A stretch of DNA of 64,000 nucleotides, from positions 62,001-126,000 of the forward strand of contig WTXG01000022.1 of the NCBI GenBank assembly GCA_022496185.1. Reading direction: 5' to 3'. Both the position numbers and the translations under genes were made by a program. The notes under the pieces are model-generated. The model searched no databases. It worked only from the letters and a program-made list of their open reading frames with translations, and was not told where the DNA came from. Below are positions 10,755 through 20,768 of the stretch, piece after piece (position 1 is the first letter of the stretch; each line of letters starts with the position of its first letter). Origin of the DNA: Multifurca ochricompacta (taxonomy: Eukaryota > Basidiomycota > Agaricomycetes > Russulales > Russulaceae).

Positions 10755-13108
10755 CTTTAAAGTGGTTCTGCAACTCGAGGCGTTGGTCGTCGGTTATTGT
10801 TTTCAGGGATGCCACGAGTTCCGGATGTTCACAGCTGGTTTCGGGGCAGCTGATCCGGTGGGTACCTCCCAGTCGTCTGTGATACTTCAGTGATCGTGGC
10901 GGTCCGGGTCGGGGCGCTCTGCTTGGCCGAGGTCTTTTGTTGGGGCAATCTCGGACCAGATGTCCTCGCGTCCGCACTGAAGCAGCATCCCTCCTTCTTA
11001 TATTGTTCTTTCTCTTCCGTGGTAACCGCCTTTTGATGACATGACGTCCATCGCATTTGGGTCGTGTCTACGAGGAAGCGTGAATTTGTTCCCTCAGCTG
11101 TTGTTCCTGTTGCCAGTCGATGTTTTGTCCCCAAACATGCGTTGCATAAAGATCCAGTTCGCGTGATGTTTCCTCGCCAGTTCCCATCTCATCGAATGTC
11201 TGGGGGCTGTCCTGAGTGATCATAGTTTGTACAAGCTGCTGTGGTAACCCCTTTTGGAAGTTCTGACATGTGGCTGGGTCGTCCAGGTACAACTCTGCCG
11301 AGCCGCGAGGCTGCGGAAATCGGCGATGTAATCGTCATATTTCCATTTGTCATCCTAAGGTTGGCTAGCTCCTGTAGTGCCTTCTGTCCCGGGCTACATC
11401 GGCAAAGGCCGCGCAAAGTTTGTCGGAATTTCTCCCACGGTGCAGTTCTTGAATTTTGGCGCGGGAAATTGGCTAGCCACCTTGTTTGCTCCGTCACCCA
11501 TCGGCTAACCTTTGGTCCTCTGATTAGGGCTAACACATACGACACTCGCGATACCTCGTTCTTAATGATTGTGGCATGGTTATTCAGGAAGATATGAAGT
11601 TCTACTTGGGTCCACCAGTCTTCAGCAGTTGCTCGGTTTCCATCGAAAAATGGGGGTGGTACCCCTTCGACTTGTCCTCCAGCCGCGTTTTCCTTGGATG
11701 TGGCGAGTATTTCGGTAGGTCCCTCATCCGGGTCTTCTGGGCTGACCGAGTGCTGTCTTTGTATAGGTTGTGGTTCGGGGAGGGTCGTCATTGGCATAAG
11801 ATCAGTGATTGGGGGTAGCGCTTCGAATAGCGGCTGAAGGATCCGTTCGGTTAGGGGTGTGCTGGTTGTATTAGGTGTGTTTAGTTCGGTCTCGTTAGGA
11901 GCGGTTCTAATAGCCTCAAGCTGTCCTAGGTTGTTGGGGCGGACGTGGTACCAGGTTCCTTGGTAGAGGTCGACGGCAAGGCGTGTATGGCGATAGGGGA
12001 CCCAGTGTCACAGCCAGGTCTCTGCTGTGTCAGTCGTCGTTTCAAGCGGCAGGTCCTCAAGATGTGGAGTTGGTGCAAGATTCAAGGTTAGACTATCAAG
12101 ACAAGTCAAGTCAAGGTCTCAAGGCGAGCCCCAGCGAGCCGCGGTCAAGATTCAAAGGCCCACAAGATACAAGAGGGGTACGCTTCGATTCAAGGTGTCA
12201 ATGCAAACCACAAGGGTCGCGTTCAAGGTTCAAGGCCCACACAAAGCAACAGGGGCACGTGCAAGAAGTGAGTTGAGGCAGTGGCAATATGCCCTGCTGA
12301 GGATCTGGGATGAAGGCTTCCCAAGTTGCAGCTTGGGAAGTTCAAGAGGATTCTGATAAAGACAAGTTGACCTGTATTGGATACAAGAGAACAGACTTAA
12401 GGTCTGTCTCTCCAAGATGTCCTGCTTAAATACATGTACTGTAGTGTCTTGTAAGTAAAGTAGAAGATTCAATATAGTAAAGTAAATGTCCATGTGAATC
12501 TCCAGTGGAGATTGAGACAGGAAATGTAAGTGGTGTTGCACCCACTCCAGAAGCGAATGAGTGTCAATCCCAGTCAGTCTAAGAAGTCCGAAAATCAGAT
12601 AAAGAAAGATCATCAGCTCCAGTCACATGACTCGGAGCGAGAAGTCGAAACGTTGGAACAAAAGTCGAACGCGCGCGGCTCGAAAAACCGTCACAAAACG
12701 TCACACGCGCGTCGCAAGCTGTCACATCGACAATAAGCGTCACACCCAGTATCCTCTAAAAGGTACGTTTTCCTCTCTAAGTTCTAACCAGCGCGCGTTC
12801 CCTTTTAGTTCTGGGTCGACATTATCAGTTAGTCGTGTAGGAAGGATAAATGGGAATGGGTTTGCCACGGTTGTAAGGTGCGTATCAATGGAGGTCACTG
12901 AGCTTCCCTGGAGTAGTTGCATTTCAGATCGGGGCTCAAGCAAGAATTCGAGGTCTGTTGGTTCGGTAGGTGGAGCTTCGTCGGGGTTCTGTGGTACTGA
13001 CTGTTCTTCTAGGTTTTGATCCGGTGACTGGTACTCAAGGGATTCGCCGTCCGAAGGCGTCTGAGGTTCCCTCGCGGAATAAGACGTCGTTGATTGGGGG
13101 TCGGGCAA
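10726..13108 (-). pseudogene. Gypsy-A1 gag, interrupted by a solo LTR
   Basis: Gag pieces 13108-12750 (SYSAREPQTPSDGESLEYQSPDQ...ELREENVPFRGYWV), then after the solo LTR 12000-11189 (GVPPPFFDGNRATAEDWWTQVELHIFLNNHATI) and broken C-terminal frames to 10726, including a degraded CCHC region. The aligned Gypsy-A2 gag is one open frame. The gag stop overlaps pol at a conserved GGATTTTTATAT (minus strand, 10748-10737). Not functional. Confidence 0.85.
12006..12744 (-). repeat. Solo LTR of a gypsy family related to Gypsy-A, inside A1 gag
   Basis: 739 bp, on the plus strand TGTCACAGCC...GCGTCACA, flanked by the 5-bp TSD CCCAG at 12001-12005 and 12745-12749. Termini and the block containing the ACTTAAGGTCTGTCTC motif resemble the Gypsy-A LTR, but length and much of the sequence differ, so it is a sister family. 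A single LTR with a perfect TSD means the internal region was lost by LTR-LTR recombination. Confidence 0.85.
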
Positions 13109-13165
13109 GGGGACGCGTCATCGTCGCCTTGCGATTTCAAGTGAGTTCTTCTGTTCCTAAGATTG

Positions 13166-13177
13166 TAAGTCTGTTCT
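13166..13177 (-). other. Gypsy-A1 self-primer binding site
   Basis: Minus strand AGAACAGACTTA, two bases after the 5' LTR. It is the exact complement of a TAAGTCTGTTCT stretch inside the family LTR, at the predicted RNA start. Conserved with Gypsy-A2 (32811-32822). Confidence 0.7.
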
Positions 13178-13179
13178 AA

Positions 13180-13840
13180 TGTCACAGCCAGGTACTTGCT
13201 GCGTCAGGTCGCGTTTTCAAGACTCAAAGCCCTCAAGATGCGGGGCGCGTCCAAGATTCAAGGTCTAATACAGAAGACCTATTCCAGGTTCAAGTTTCAA
13301 GTGCCCACGACGTTGTAGAGTGGGCGCGTGCAGAAAATGAGGTCGAGGGTAGTGGCAATCAGCCCTACTAGAGTTACTGGGGAGAAGGCTCCTCAAGCTG
13401 CAGCTTGGGGAGTTCAAGCAAGTTTCTGTGAAGTTGAATTTACCTGTATTAGATACAAGAGAACAGACTTAAGGTCTGTCTCTACAATCTAAGTAGTTTA
13501 AATACAGCTTTGGGAAGGCACATCAAAGAGGGCACATCAGAAGATCTAAGCTAAATAGAAGGTTCTAATAAGTATCCCTAGTAGTCATGGACTCCAGGGG
13601 TTATGCCCTGGAGTGAGATAGAATGGGATAAGAACTAAAGGAGGGGTTGCGCCCTCAGCAAGGAAAATAAAATAAAGGAACAGGGAATAGAGATCAGAGC
13701 GCGTGCAACGTACTTGTCACACCCGTGTCACAAGTTGTTACGAGCGGTCACACAAACTGAAAACGCGCGCGAGCATGATAGAGAAGAAAACGTCACGTTC
13801 TCGTCACGAATGATGTCACAAATCTACACAAACCGTCACA
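13180..13840 (-). repeat. Gypsy-A1 5' LTR
   Basis: 661 bp partner of 5528-6188, followed by TSD GCCAT. Against its partner I see about seven substitutions, each CG/CA, CG/TG or TG/CA, and no transversion. Confidence 0.93.
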
Positions 13841-13845
13841 GCCAT

Positions 13846-14208
13846 GCTCCCTACAGCACCATAAAGCCATTCCAACTTACTATACTTCTCAAAAAGAGAA
13901 GGATAGTCAGCATCGGAGGTTACTTGTGAGTAAACTTCTTGGGTTACATTAAGATACAGGAGGCCGATCAGCATTTCCTCTTCTCCCATCCATTCCCTAA
14001 GGATGGGATCAACGACTTCTTTCTGCATTTTCTCCTTTTCCTCTTTATCTTCAGGGAGCAGGGGCATGTCAGGGTAGGCGGTGATAATGTGCCTCCTGAG
14101 CCCATTCATCCTCAGCAGGGTGTTGAAGTTGGCAGACCAAACCTGCCAGTTAGACCCATCGAGGCGCTCCAACTTAGAGGAGGGAGGGAAGACGATAGAG
14201 GACGGCAT
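13846..14208 (-). pseudogene. Copia-1a gag N-terminus
   Basis: Real ATG at 14208-14206 on the minus strand. The protein starts MPSSIVFPPSSKLERLDG and continues NWQVWSANFNTLLRMNGLRRHIITAYPDMPLLPEDKEEKEKMQ...KYSKLEWLYGAVGS, then is cut by Gypsy-A1. It joins in sense to the part beginning at 5522. The reading frame is open here, so this part of the gag was intact when A1 arrived. The domain is the copia Gag N-terminal region; its role is virus-like particle assembly. Confidence 0.88.
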
Positions 14209-15134
14209 TTTTGAGATGTTATAGGTATTCCTGGTTCCAAGGAGCAGTTAGAACCAGTGCCCAGGTCTCGCTTAAGAGTGCCACCCCATACTGTGGCGCT
14301 ATGCTTCAGAACCTAGGAAGGTCCTGCCTTTGTTGTGCGACTTTCTAGGTATAGTAAAGCTGTCTAGCGTAATCCTGCAACTAGACATAAGCTCTGGTAG
14401 ACTAGCCAGAGTGTCTAATGTAATCAGGACTAGGAGTCATGTCATGGAGGAGCCAACCGCAAGTTCCATTAGAGACAAAGGGTGTATAGCCCTTCCTCTA
14501 ATGCTGGTGGTGGAGTCCATGATTAAGCCCTAGATGATTGGGGCCATGACTAAGTAGATGACAAGTCTGTCTCTGGTAGGGCGTGGTTACCCTACAAAGG
14601 CAATGGATACTTATGCCCAGAGATGAAGACTATATCTACTATGTATAGACTATAGTAGTGCAGCCTACTTGTATTGAGCCCAAGCGTCATGGGAGTGACT
14701 ACCCATGCCTTGTTTTAGACCCTAAACTCCACATGCGGGTCGCTAAACCCGGCTTACAGATAGAGCCAAGCATTGACTGGACTTAAAGCCACAAGCTTCT
14801 GGCTATAGGCCTACTAAGACTATCTATGGGACGAAAACCCAGCTACAACTATGAAATTACTAATACCTAGTGCGCACTCAAGGAGCTCAAGGTGTTTCAC
14901 CCGCTTAGGGTCCCTCATCACCTTTTGCAAGAACCCCGAAGGGCTAGCCAAACAGTTCAGGATGAGCAGTAAACTGCGTCATCCTGTGGGGTGTTAAGGT
15001 GCACAGATAGTAAATAGGAAAGCTCACAGGAGGAAGCTAGTGGGAAAGACTTTGGAGCTTTTGTGAGCTTTGGTTGTGCAAAAGCGAGTTGGGCTGTGAT
15101 GAACAAAGGGAAGAACAGATCAGTATGAGCGGCA
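14209..15134 (-). other. Copia-1a untranslated leader
   Basis: About 0.9 kb between primer site and gag ATG with no supported ORF. It contains a block (about 14340-15146) repeated almost intact in the leaders of copia-1b (15662-16463) and copia-1c (about 58160-58958), so it is a conserved leader. Such regions usually hold dimerisation and packaging signals; none can be identified by eye. Confidence 0.7.
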
Positions 15135-15146
15135 GGGCCCATAACC
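15135..15146 (-). other. Copia-1a primer binding site (half-tRNA iMet type)
   Basis: Minus strand GGTTATGGGCCC directly after the 5' LTR. It is complementary to GGGCCCATAACC, the anticodon stem-loop region of eukaryotic initiator tRNA-Met, rather than to a tRNA 3' end. This is the arrangement known from Drosophila copia, which primes with a 5' half of that tRNA. The same 12-mer occurs at 16452, 53623 and 58947. Confidence 0.85.
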
Positions 15147-15656
15147 TGTCAAACAATCATGCTGCTGGTTATACTGACTGTGGTTAGTAGCGTGTTAGGC
15201 TAGAAAGACAAGTATACTTCAGAGGATGAAGAAACTCTATATTAACTATACTACTGACCTAGAAAGACAAGTATCTACAAGAGACGTTAGTCAAAGGAAA
15301 GTAGAAAGTATAGTATGACTTACACTTCAGAGGATGAAGAAACTCTGAAGTGGAAGAGACAAAACAGACACCCTTAAATACCCATGGGGGCCAGGGGAAA
15401 TGGTCTGTGCGCACTGGGAATAAGTCCACAAGTGCCAGACAATAAACAAAGAGGGCTAAAGGCCATTGGCCAAGGAGATATCACATGCTTACTGCACATT
15501 ACTAAGTCCATCACTAATCAGCTGAGTAAGGTGAGAAAGAAATGTAATAAAGATAACATAAAAAGTCCGATACTCCGAAATCTAATCTAATCTAATCTAC
15601 AGCTGAAGTGAACCTTAGATGCCTGAAGCATCTCCTAGACATGTCCTGTGTCAACA
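15147..15656 (-). repeat. Copia-1a 5' LTR
   Basis: 510 bp, paired with 816-1325, followed on the right by TSD CTTTC (15657-15661). Contains the copia TATA box and the cap-proximal hairpin on the minus strand. Confidence 0.92.
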
Positions 15657-15661
15657 CTTTC

Positions 15662-16463
15662 TAGGTATAGTAAAGCTGTCTAGCGCAATCCTGTAACTAG
15701 ACATAAGCTCTGGTAGACTAGCCAGAGTGTCTAGTGTAAACAAGACTGGGAGTCATGTCATGGAGGAGCCAACTGCAAGTTCCATTAGAGACAAAGGGTG
15801 TATAGCCCTTCCTCTAATGCTGGTGGTGGAGTCCATGATTAAGCCCTAGATGATTGGGGCCATGACTAAGTAGATGTCTAGTCTGTCTCTGGTAGGGCGT
15901 GGTTACCCTACAAAGGCAATGGATACTTATGCCCAGAGATGAAGACTATATCTACTATGTATAGACTATAGTAGTGCAGCCTACTTGTATTGAGCCCAAG
16001 CATCATGGGAGTGACTACCCATGCCTAATTCTAGACCCTAAACTCCACATGTGGGTCACTAAACCCGGCTTACAGATAGAGCCAAGCATTGACTGGACTT
16101 AAAGCCACAAGCTTCTGGCTATAGGCATACTAAAGCTATCTATGGGATGAAGACCCAGCTACAACTAAGAAATTACTAATACCTAGTGTGCACTCAAGGA
16201 GCTCAAGGTGTTTCACCTGCTTAGGGTCCCTCATCACCTTTTGCAAGAACCCTGAAGGGCTAGCCAAACAGTTCAGGATGAGCAGTAAACTGTGTCATCC
16301 TGTGGGGTGTTAAGGTGCACAGACAGTAAATAGGAAAGCTCACAGGAAGAAGCTGGTGGAAAAGACTTTGAAGCTTTTGTGAGCTTGGTGTGCAAGAGTG
16401 AGTTGGGCTGTTAATGAACAAAAGGGATTTAATCAGTCAGTATGAGCAGCAGGGCCCATAACC
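15662..16463 (-). mobile_element. Copia-1b leader (right piece) with primer binding site
   Basis: Continuation of the leader cut at 815. The sequence matches the copia-1a leader throughout. At 16452-16463 the minus strand has GGTTATGGGCCC, the initiator-tRNA-Met half-tRNA primer site. No ORF is supported. Confidence 0.85.
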
Positions 16464-16979
16464 TGTCAAACAATCATGCTGCTGGTTATACTGACTGCGG
16501 TTAGTAGCATGTTAGGCTAGAACAAAGACAAGTGCTTCAGAGGTTAGAAGAACTCTACATTGTACTATACTACTGACCTAGAACAAAGACAAGTCTATAT
16601 ACAAGGTTAGTCTAGAGGTAGTAGGAAGTAAAGTAGAAGGAACTTATGCTTCAGAGGTTAGAAGAACTCTGAAGTGTAAGAGATAAAACAGACACCCTTA
16701 TATACCCATGGGGGCCAGGGGAAATGGTCTGTGCGCACTGGGAATAAGTCCACAAGTGCCAGACAATAAACAAAGAGGGATAAAGGCCATTGGCCAAAGA
16801 GATATCATGTGCTTACTGTGCATTACTAAGTACATCACTAATCAGCTGAGTAAGGTGAGAAAGAAATGTAATAAAGATATTGTAAAAAGTCTGAAACTCC
16901 GGAACCTAATCTAATCTTATCTACAGCTAAAGTGATCCTTAGATGCCTGAAGCATCTCCAGACATGTCCTGTGTCAACA
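16464..16979 (-). repeat. Copia-1b 5' LTR
   Basis: 516 bp, TGTCAAACAATC...GTGTCAACA on the plus strand, homologous to the copia-1a LTRs with more differences. To its right, at 16980, copia-2 sequence starts, so copia-1b was inserted into the copia-2 3' LTR. Its own 3' LTR lies beyond the left edge of the window or was lost. Confidence 0.88.
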
Positions 16980-17045
16980 TGCTTGCCCCATTGTTCTGGC
17001 TCCCATTGTTGTGCCACTAGTGTGGCTGACTGTTCTCTTTCAACA
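16980..17045 (-). repeat. Copia-2 3' LTR fragment (first 66 bp)
   Basis: On the minus strand this begins TGTTGAAAGAGAACAGTC directly after a purine-rich tract (GAGGGGGCG, 17054-17046), which marks a polypurine tract/LTR boundary. It is cut at 16980 by copia-1b. The remainder is expected left of copia-1b, outside the window. Confidence 0.6.
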
Positions 17046-17054
17046 CGCCCCCTC

Positions 17055-17867
17055 AGTTGGCACGCTGTAGGCCCATTGCTTTTGCAAACAACTCATGTTT
17101 CTCCCAGGGCAGTCCTTTTGTCAAGATGTCCACAACTTGATCATTTGTTGAAATGTATTTGAGTTCTATGTCTTGGCTTTCATACTTGTGCCTCAGGAAG
17201 TGGTGCCTAACTTCAATATGCTTGGTTCAATCATGGAACTCCAGGTTTTTGGCGATGGCCATCGCAGACTGGTTGTCAATGAGGAGTGTGGTTGGATTCT
17301 TTTGTGCATAGTTTATCTCACTCAGCAAGCATCAGAGCCAGATGGCCTCCTTTGCTCCATGTGCACTTGCAACATACTCAGCTTCTGTGCTTGACAATGT
17401 GACTGAGCTTTGTTTCTTGGAGCTCCAACTGACAGCACCACCCCCTAGTTTGAAAATGTATCCAGAGGTGGATTTTTGGTCATTAACATCACTGGCCCAA
17501 TCCACATCAGTGTACCCTTTTAGAACTGTCCCTTCAGTAGTGCCCTGCTGAAAGGTAAGTTTCCAGCCACTTGTTGCCCTGAGATAGTGGAAAACGTGCT
17601 CAAGCACCTTTTGATGTTCAATCCCTGGTTTTGCCACATGTCACCCAAGGCTGGCTACAGCAAAAGCAAGATCGGGATGAGTTCCCAGTATGGGATACAT
17701 TAGGGACCCTATGGCTTGTTGGTAGGCCTTGACATTAACTTCTGGGACTTCGACCTTTTTGAGGTGTTCATTTGCAAGACATGGGGTGCAGATCGGGCAG
17801 ACATTGGTCTTCTTGAAATGTGCCAGTGTTTCTTCAATGTACTTCTCTTGGGAGATTGATATCCAGC
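17055..17867 (-). pseudogene. Copia-2 RNase H and end of pol
   Basis: Minus-strand frames 17877-17641 and 17637-17332 are continuous apart from a TGA between ASLG and HVAKPG, plausibly a former CGA. Motifs: YIEETLAHF, AIGSLMYPILGTHPDLAFAVASLG, LKGYTDVDWASDVNDQKSTSGYIFKLGGGAVSWSSKKQSSVTLSSTEAEYVASAHGAKEAIWL, typical of the copia RNase H domain. The remainder of the C-terminus runs to about 17055. It is a separate copia family, clearly different from copia-1. Confidence 0.85.
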
Positions 17868-18369
17868 TGTTGAACACAGAAGATGTTCGGTGATGCTTCA
17901 GGCATCAGGTGATTAGATTAGCTACTTTGTAGATTAGATTAGATACCGGAGTCTTGGACTTTTTACATTATCATTATTACTTTCTTTCTCACATTCTGCA
18001 GTAGCTGACTGATGTACCATGTAACATGTGATTTCTGTAATGGCCAATGGCCTTTGTCCCTCATGTTTATTGTTTGGACTTTATCCGGCACTTGTGGACT
18101 TATTCCCAGTGTGCACAGACCATCCCTTGGGGTATATAAGGGTGTCTGTTTCATCTCTTACACTTCAGAGTTTTCTTCACCTCTGAAGTGTAAGTCCCAG
18201 TCTCTCTACTTACTACTCTACCTCTAACTAACCATCTCTTGTAGATAACTTGTTTCTTGGTGTGTAGTATAGTAATACAGAGTTTTCTTCACCTCTGAAG
18301 TATAACTTGTTTCTAGCCTAAACTGCTAACCTTCACAGTCAGTATGCTGCGCACTGTGCCTGTTCGACA
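17868..18369 (+). repeat. Solo copia LTR inside copia-2 pol
   Basis: 502 bp, TGTTGAACACAG...GTTCGACA, plus orientation. TATATAAG at 18133-18140; from 27 nt downstream an 11-bp perfect stem, ACACTTCAGAG (18160-18170) with CTCTGAAGTGT (18181-18191) and a 10-nt loop. Flanks CCAGC (17863-17867) and TCAGC (18370-18374) look like a TSD with one C-to-T change. Removing the insert rejoins the copia-2 reading frame. Same LTR family as the copia-1d LTR. Confidence 0.85.
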
Positions 18370-18443
18370 TCAGCCAGCTTCATGATTGTGTGTGATGTGC
18401 ATGCCAAGTAGCCAGTTGATTTCTCCAAGGTCTGTAATCTCGT
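18370..18443 (-). pseudogene. Copia-2 RT/RNase H connection fragment
   Basis: The minus strand reads EITDLGEINWLLGMHITHNHEAG, the conserved copia segment after the RT palm. It lies between the hAT-Y insertion (right) and the solo LTR (left); both flanking copia-2 pieces rejoin in sense when the inserts are removed. Confidence 0.8.
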
Positions 18444-19846
18444 TAGTGATGTGCATGGCTTGGCTCAAAGCCGTAAGCCGGCCGTTTCTGAGCTGGAAAA
18501 AGCCGGGCCGACATAGGCTGTGAAAATGGCTTCCAGCAGCCCACAGCTTTTGATGGCTGAGTCATGCTTTCTATGAACCAGAATACCAGTACAGAGATAG
18601 TCCAACATAATTGTGATTGCATTTAGATTTTAGATAAAACAATTGATGAGATAAAAACGTGTCTTACATTAATCAAGATACTGAGTATATACATCTCAGA
18701 TCAATCATGTGATTAAATCACATTGCGAGATAATGTGTTTGTTTACTTTAATTTAGTAGCTGATATAGTACATCTAAATAGGAATTCTGAAGGAAATGGG
18801 CATGGTGCAGACTTATATTTTAGATACTTTGTTAACTTAGAGACTTAGGTGCTTGTGATAATGTGATAGCAACTGCTTTATCTATAGCAGATTTAGTGGC
18901 TTTATACAGCTACTAAATCAAAGTAAACGAATGCACGCATTATCTTGCTTGTTAATGAAAGTGATTTAATCACATGATCAATCTGAGATGTATATACTCA
19001 GTATCTTGATTAATGTAAGATGCGTTTTTATCTCATCAATTGTTTTATCTAAATGCAATCACAATTATCTCAGACTATCTCTGTACCAGTATTCTGGTTC
19101 AACAAATTCAATGCTGTCCTGGATGTGCATTTTTTATGCAGCAAAGGACATTATAGATACACGCAGCCATTTTTTGAGTAATATTAATTGATAATCTGAT
19201 TGTAGAGTAGTCTAAAGTAGTCTAGTATGTATTTTAGATAATGCCAGACCAGCAGAAGCAATCATGCATTAGTAAATAAGATGTGTCAGGGTACTTATGA
19301 AAGTAAGCCACTGATAACTAATTGGATTTACATTGCATGCTCGATCGGCTTTGGTATTTTGTAGAATAGTACTAGAACCTATTTAAAGATGCCCTGTAGC
19401 ACACTACAGACCCCATCTTGTCCTCTTGGGGCTGTAGGCTCTTAGCAATTGTTCAATATAGGTCTATTCTTGCTGGATTTTCACTCTTAGTTTCACCATG
19501 ATCTCAACATCTTATCTTATCTACATAGCAAGCACAGGATAGAAGCACCTGTTACAAACACTGTTATTGATACAAGCTAAACTAAGACAATTTATGTTAC
19601 AGGAGTTAAATAGGAGACATAATATGGCAGAAGGCCAAAGCAGTGGCCAGGGGTTGATATAATGTAAACTACAAGTCCTTCAAAAAATGCAGCTAAAACT
19701 GGATTTGATGCTGTAAAGCCGTGGCTTGGGCCTAAGCTGGCCAGAAGCCATCACTATGGCCCAGGCTTGAGTTTTGAAAAGCCTGAGCTGCCAAAAGCCA
19801 AGCCTAAGCCGCGGCTTCAGGCTGAGCTGGGGCCATCACAACACTA
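18444..19846. mobile_element. hAT-Y, non-autonomous hAT-type DNA transposon
   Basis: 1403 bp with a perfect 8-bp TSD AATCTCGT (18436-18443 and 19847-19854). Termini TAGTGATGTGCATGGC and, inverted, TAGTGTTGTGATGGCC fit the hAT terminal rule (TA-R-N-G) and the 8-bp target. G+C-rich subterminal repeats built on GGCTT/AAGCC (18460-18560 and 19710-19840) are probable transposase sites. No transposase ORF, so it is mobilised in trans. It sits in copia-2 RT: the TSD lies in the codons for the EI of YEITDLGE. Confidence 0.92.
18575..19100. repeat. Long palindrome (foldback element) inside hAT-Y
   Basis: Two arms of about 195-200 bp face each other: 18575-18775 starting GAACCAGAATACCAG and 18905-19100 ending TATTCTGGTTC, about 90% alike by eye, around a 130-bp AT-rich centre. 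No coding potential. It may be a nested foldback/MITE or an extended subterminal inverted repeat of hAT-Y. I could not define a TSD. Confidence 0.75.
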
Positions 19847-20649
19847 AATCTCGTACATCCTTTTTAATGCTTCTTTGTCTTTGATTAAGCTTTCCTTATT
19901 GTTGCTGACCAGTGTGATGTCATCAACATACAGGATTATGATGGAGAGTGTGTCGCCACCTTTTTGGACAAATACGGCATGATCGGCTTCAGTGTGTTGA
20001 TAACCAATCTGCTGGAGGTGAGCCTTTATGTTTTCATAGAATACATGCCCTCCTTGCTTAGTGCCATAAACAGCTTTGACTAGCTGCAGTACCATGCCAT
20101 CAGGGATGTCAAAACCCGGGGGGGGGTTCCATGAAGATCTCCTCTTTGAGTTCACCATTTAGGTAGGCAGCCTTCATGTCCATCTGGTGAACTTCAAAGT
20201 TGTGTTTGGCAGCAAGTGCAAGGATGGTGTGTAGGGATGTAAATTTTGCAACAGGTGTGAAGGTTTCATCATAGTCAATGCCCTCTACTTGGGTGAAACC
20301 CTGGGCCACAATGCGTGCTTTGTACTTGACAACTTCTTCATCTGGGCCTCACTTGATGCAGAAAACCCACTTGCTCCCAACAACTTTCTGATTTGCAGGC
20401 CTGGGAACAATGTCATATACTCCCATGTGCTCAAAGGTGCGTTGTTCTTCATTGCATGCAGCTTCCCACTCAGCAGTGTCAGGACACTTCATAGCTTCTG
20501 CATAGGAGCATGGGTCATTGTCTACTTGAGCAGTGTTGGCATGTGCGGTGTGTTTTCCTTGTCTGTCATAGGAGCTTACTGAGAAATTGGGGTCATCATT
20601 GCATACAGGTGCTTGAGTTGTGCGCTTGGAACATCGCAACATTGGAGTG
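19847..20649 (-). pseudogene. Copia-2 reverse transcriptase
   Basis: Minus-strand pieces 20649-20349 (YAEAMKCPDTAEWEAACNEEQRTF, VGSKWVFCIK), 20309-20109 (GFTQVEGIDYDETFTPVAKFTSL, HQMDMKAAYLNGELKEEIFMEPPPGF) and 20158-19855 (KAVYGTKQGGHVFYENI, IIILYVDDITLVSN). These are the RT fingers and palm with the YVDD box. A stop at about 20348 and a frameshift at a homopolymeric G run (20118-20127) break it. The element is truncated at 20649 by the copia-1d LTR; gag, protease and integrase are not in the window. Confidence 0.88.
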
Positions 20650-20749
20650 TGTTGAACAGGCATGAGGCACAGCATACTGACTGTGAAAGTTAGCAGGTTA
20701 AGCTAAAAGACAAGTTAGACTTCAGAGGTGAAGAAAACTCTATTACTAT
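20650..20749 (-). repeat. Copia-1d 3' LTR, part 1 of 3
   Basis: The plus strand starts TGTTGAACAGG and matches the inverted end of the solo LTR 17868-18369. It is interrupted after 100 bp by hAT-X, whose TSD ATTACTAT is 20742-20749. The LTR continues at 46578-46873 and ends at about 59450-59558; the three parts sum to about 505 bp, the length expected for this LTR. Confidence 0.85.
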
Positions 20750-20768
20750 TAGTGTTTAAAAGTCTGGT

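Larger units (their letters stand above)
5528..13840 (-). mobile_element. Gypsy-A1, complete but decayed chromodomain Ty3/gypsy element
   Basis: 8.3 kb, minus strand, TSD GCCAT at 5523-5527 and 13841-13845. LTRs 5528-6188 and 13180-13840 (661 bp each). Order from the 5' LTR: gag (with an inserted solo LTR at 12006-12744), pol (protease, RT, RNase H, integrase, chromodomain), ORF3, polypurine tract, 3' LTR. Same family as Gypsy-A2 at 32143-39780. The LTR differences I count (about 7) are all CpG transitions. Many frameshifts in gag and pol show that it is dead. Confidence 0.93.
816..15656 (-). mobile_element. Copia-1a, complete Ty1/copia retrotransposon, split by Gypsy-A1
   Basis: Complete minus-strand element: 3' LTR 816-1325, internal region, 5' LTR 15147-15656. 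It is flanked by the 5-bp TSD CTTTC at 811-815 and 15657-15661. Domain order from the 5' LTR is gag, protease, integrase, reverse transcriptase, RNase H, which is the copia order. Gag is split by Gypsy-A1 (5528-13840). Removing that insert and one TSD leaves about 6.5 kb. Target: the leader of another copy of the same family (copia-1b). The ORFs carry several frameshifts, so the element is not autonomous now. Confidence 0.9.

Noticed and set aside
14330..15142. Short open frames in the copia leaders
   Set aside because: Not conserved in frame among the three leader copies (14209-15134, 15662-16463, 58032-58946).
15135..15146. Piece of a tRNA gene (GGGCCCATAACC matches initiator tRNA-Met)
   Set aside because: Only the 12-nt anticodon region matches, next to each 5' LTR; no acceptor, D or T arms. 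It is a primer binding site.
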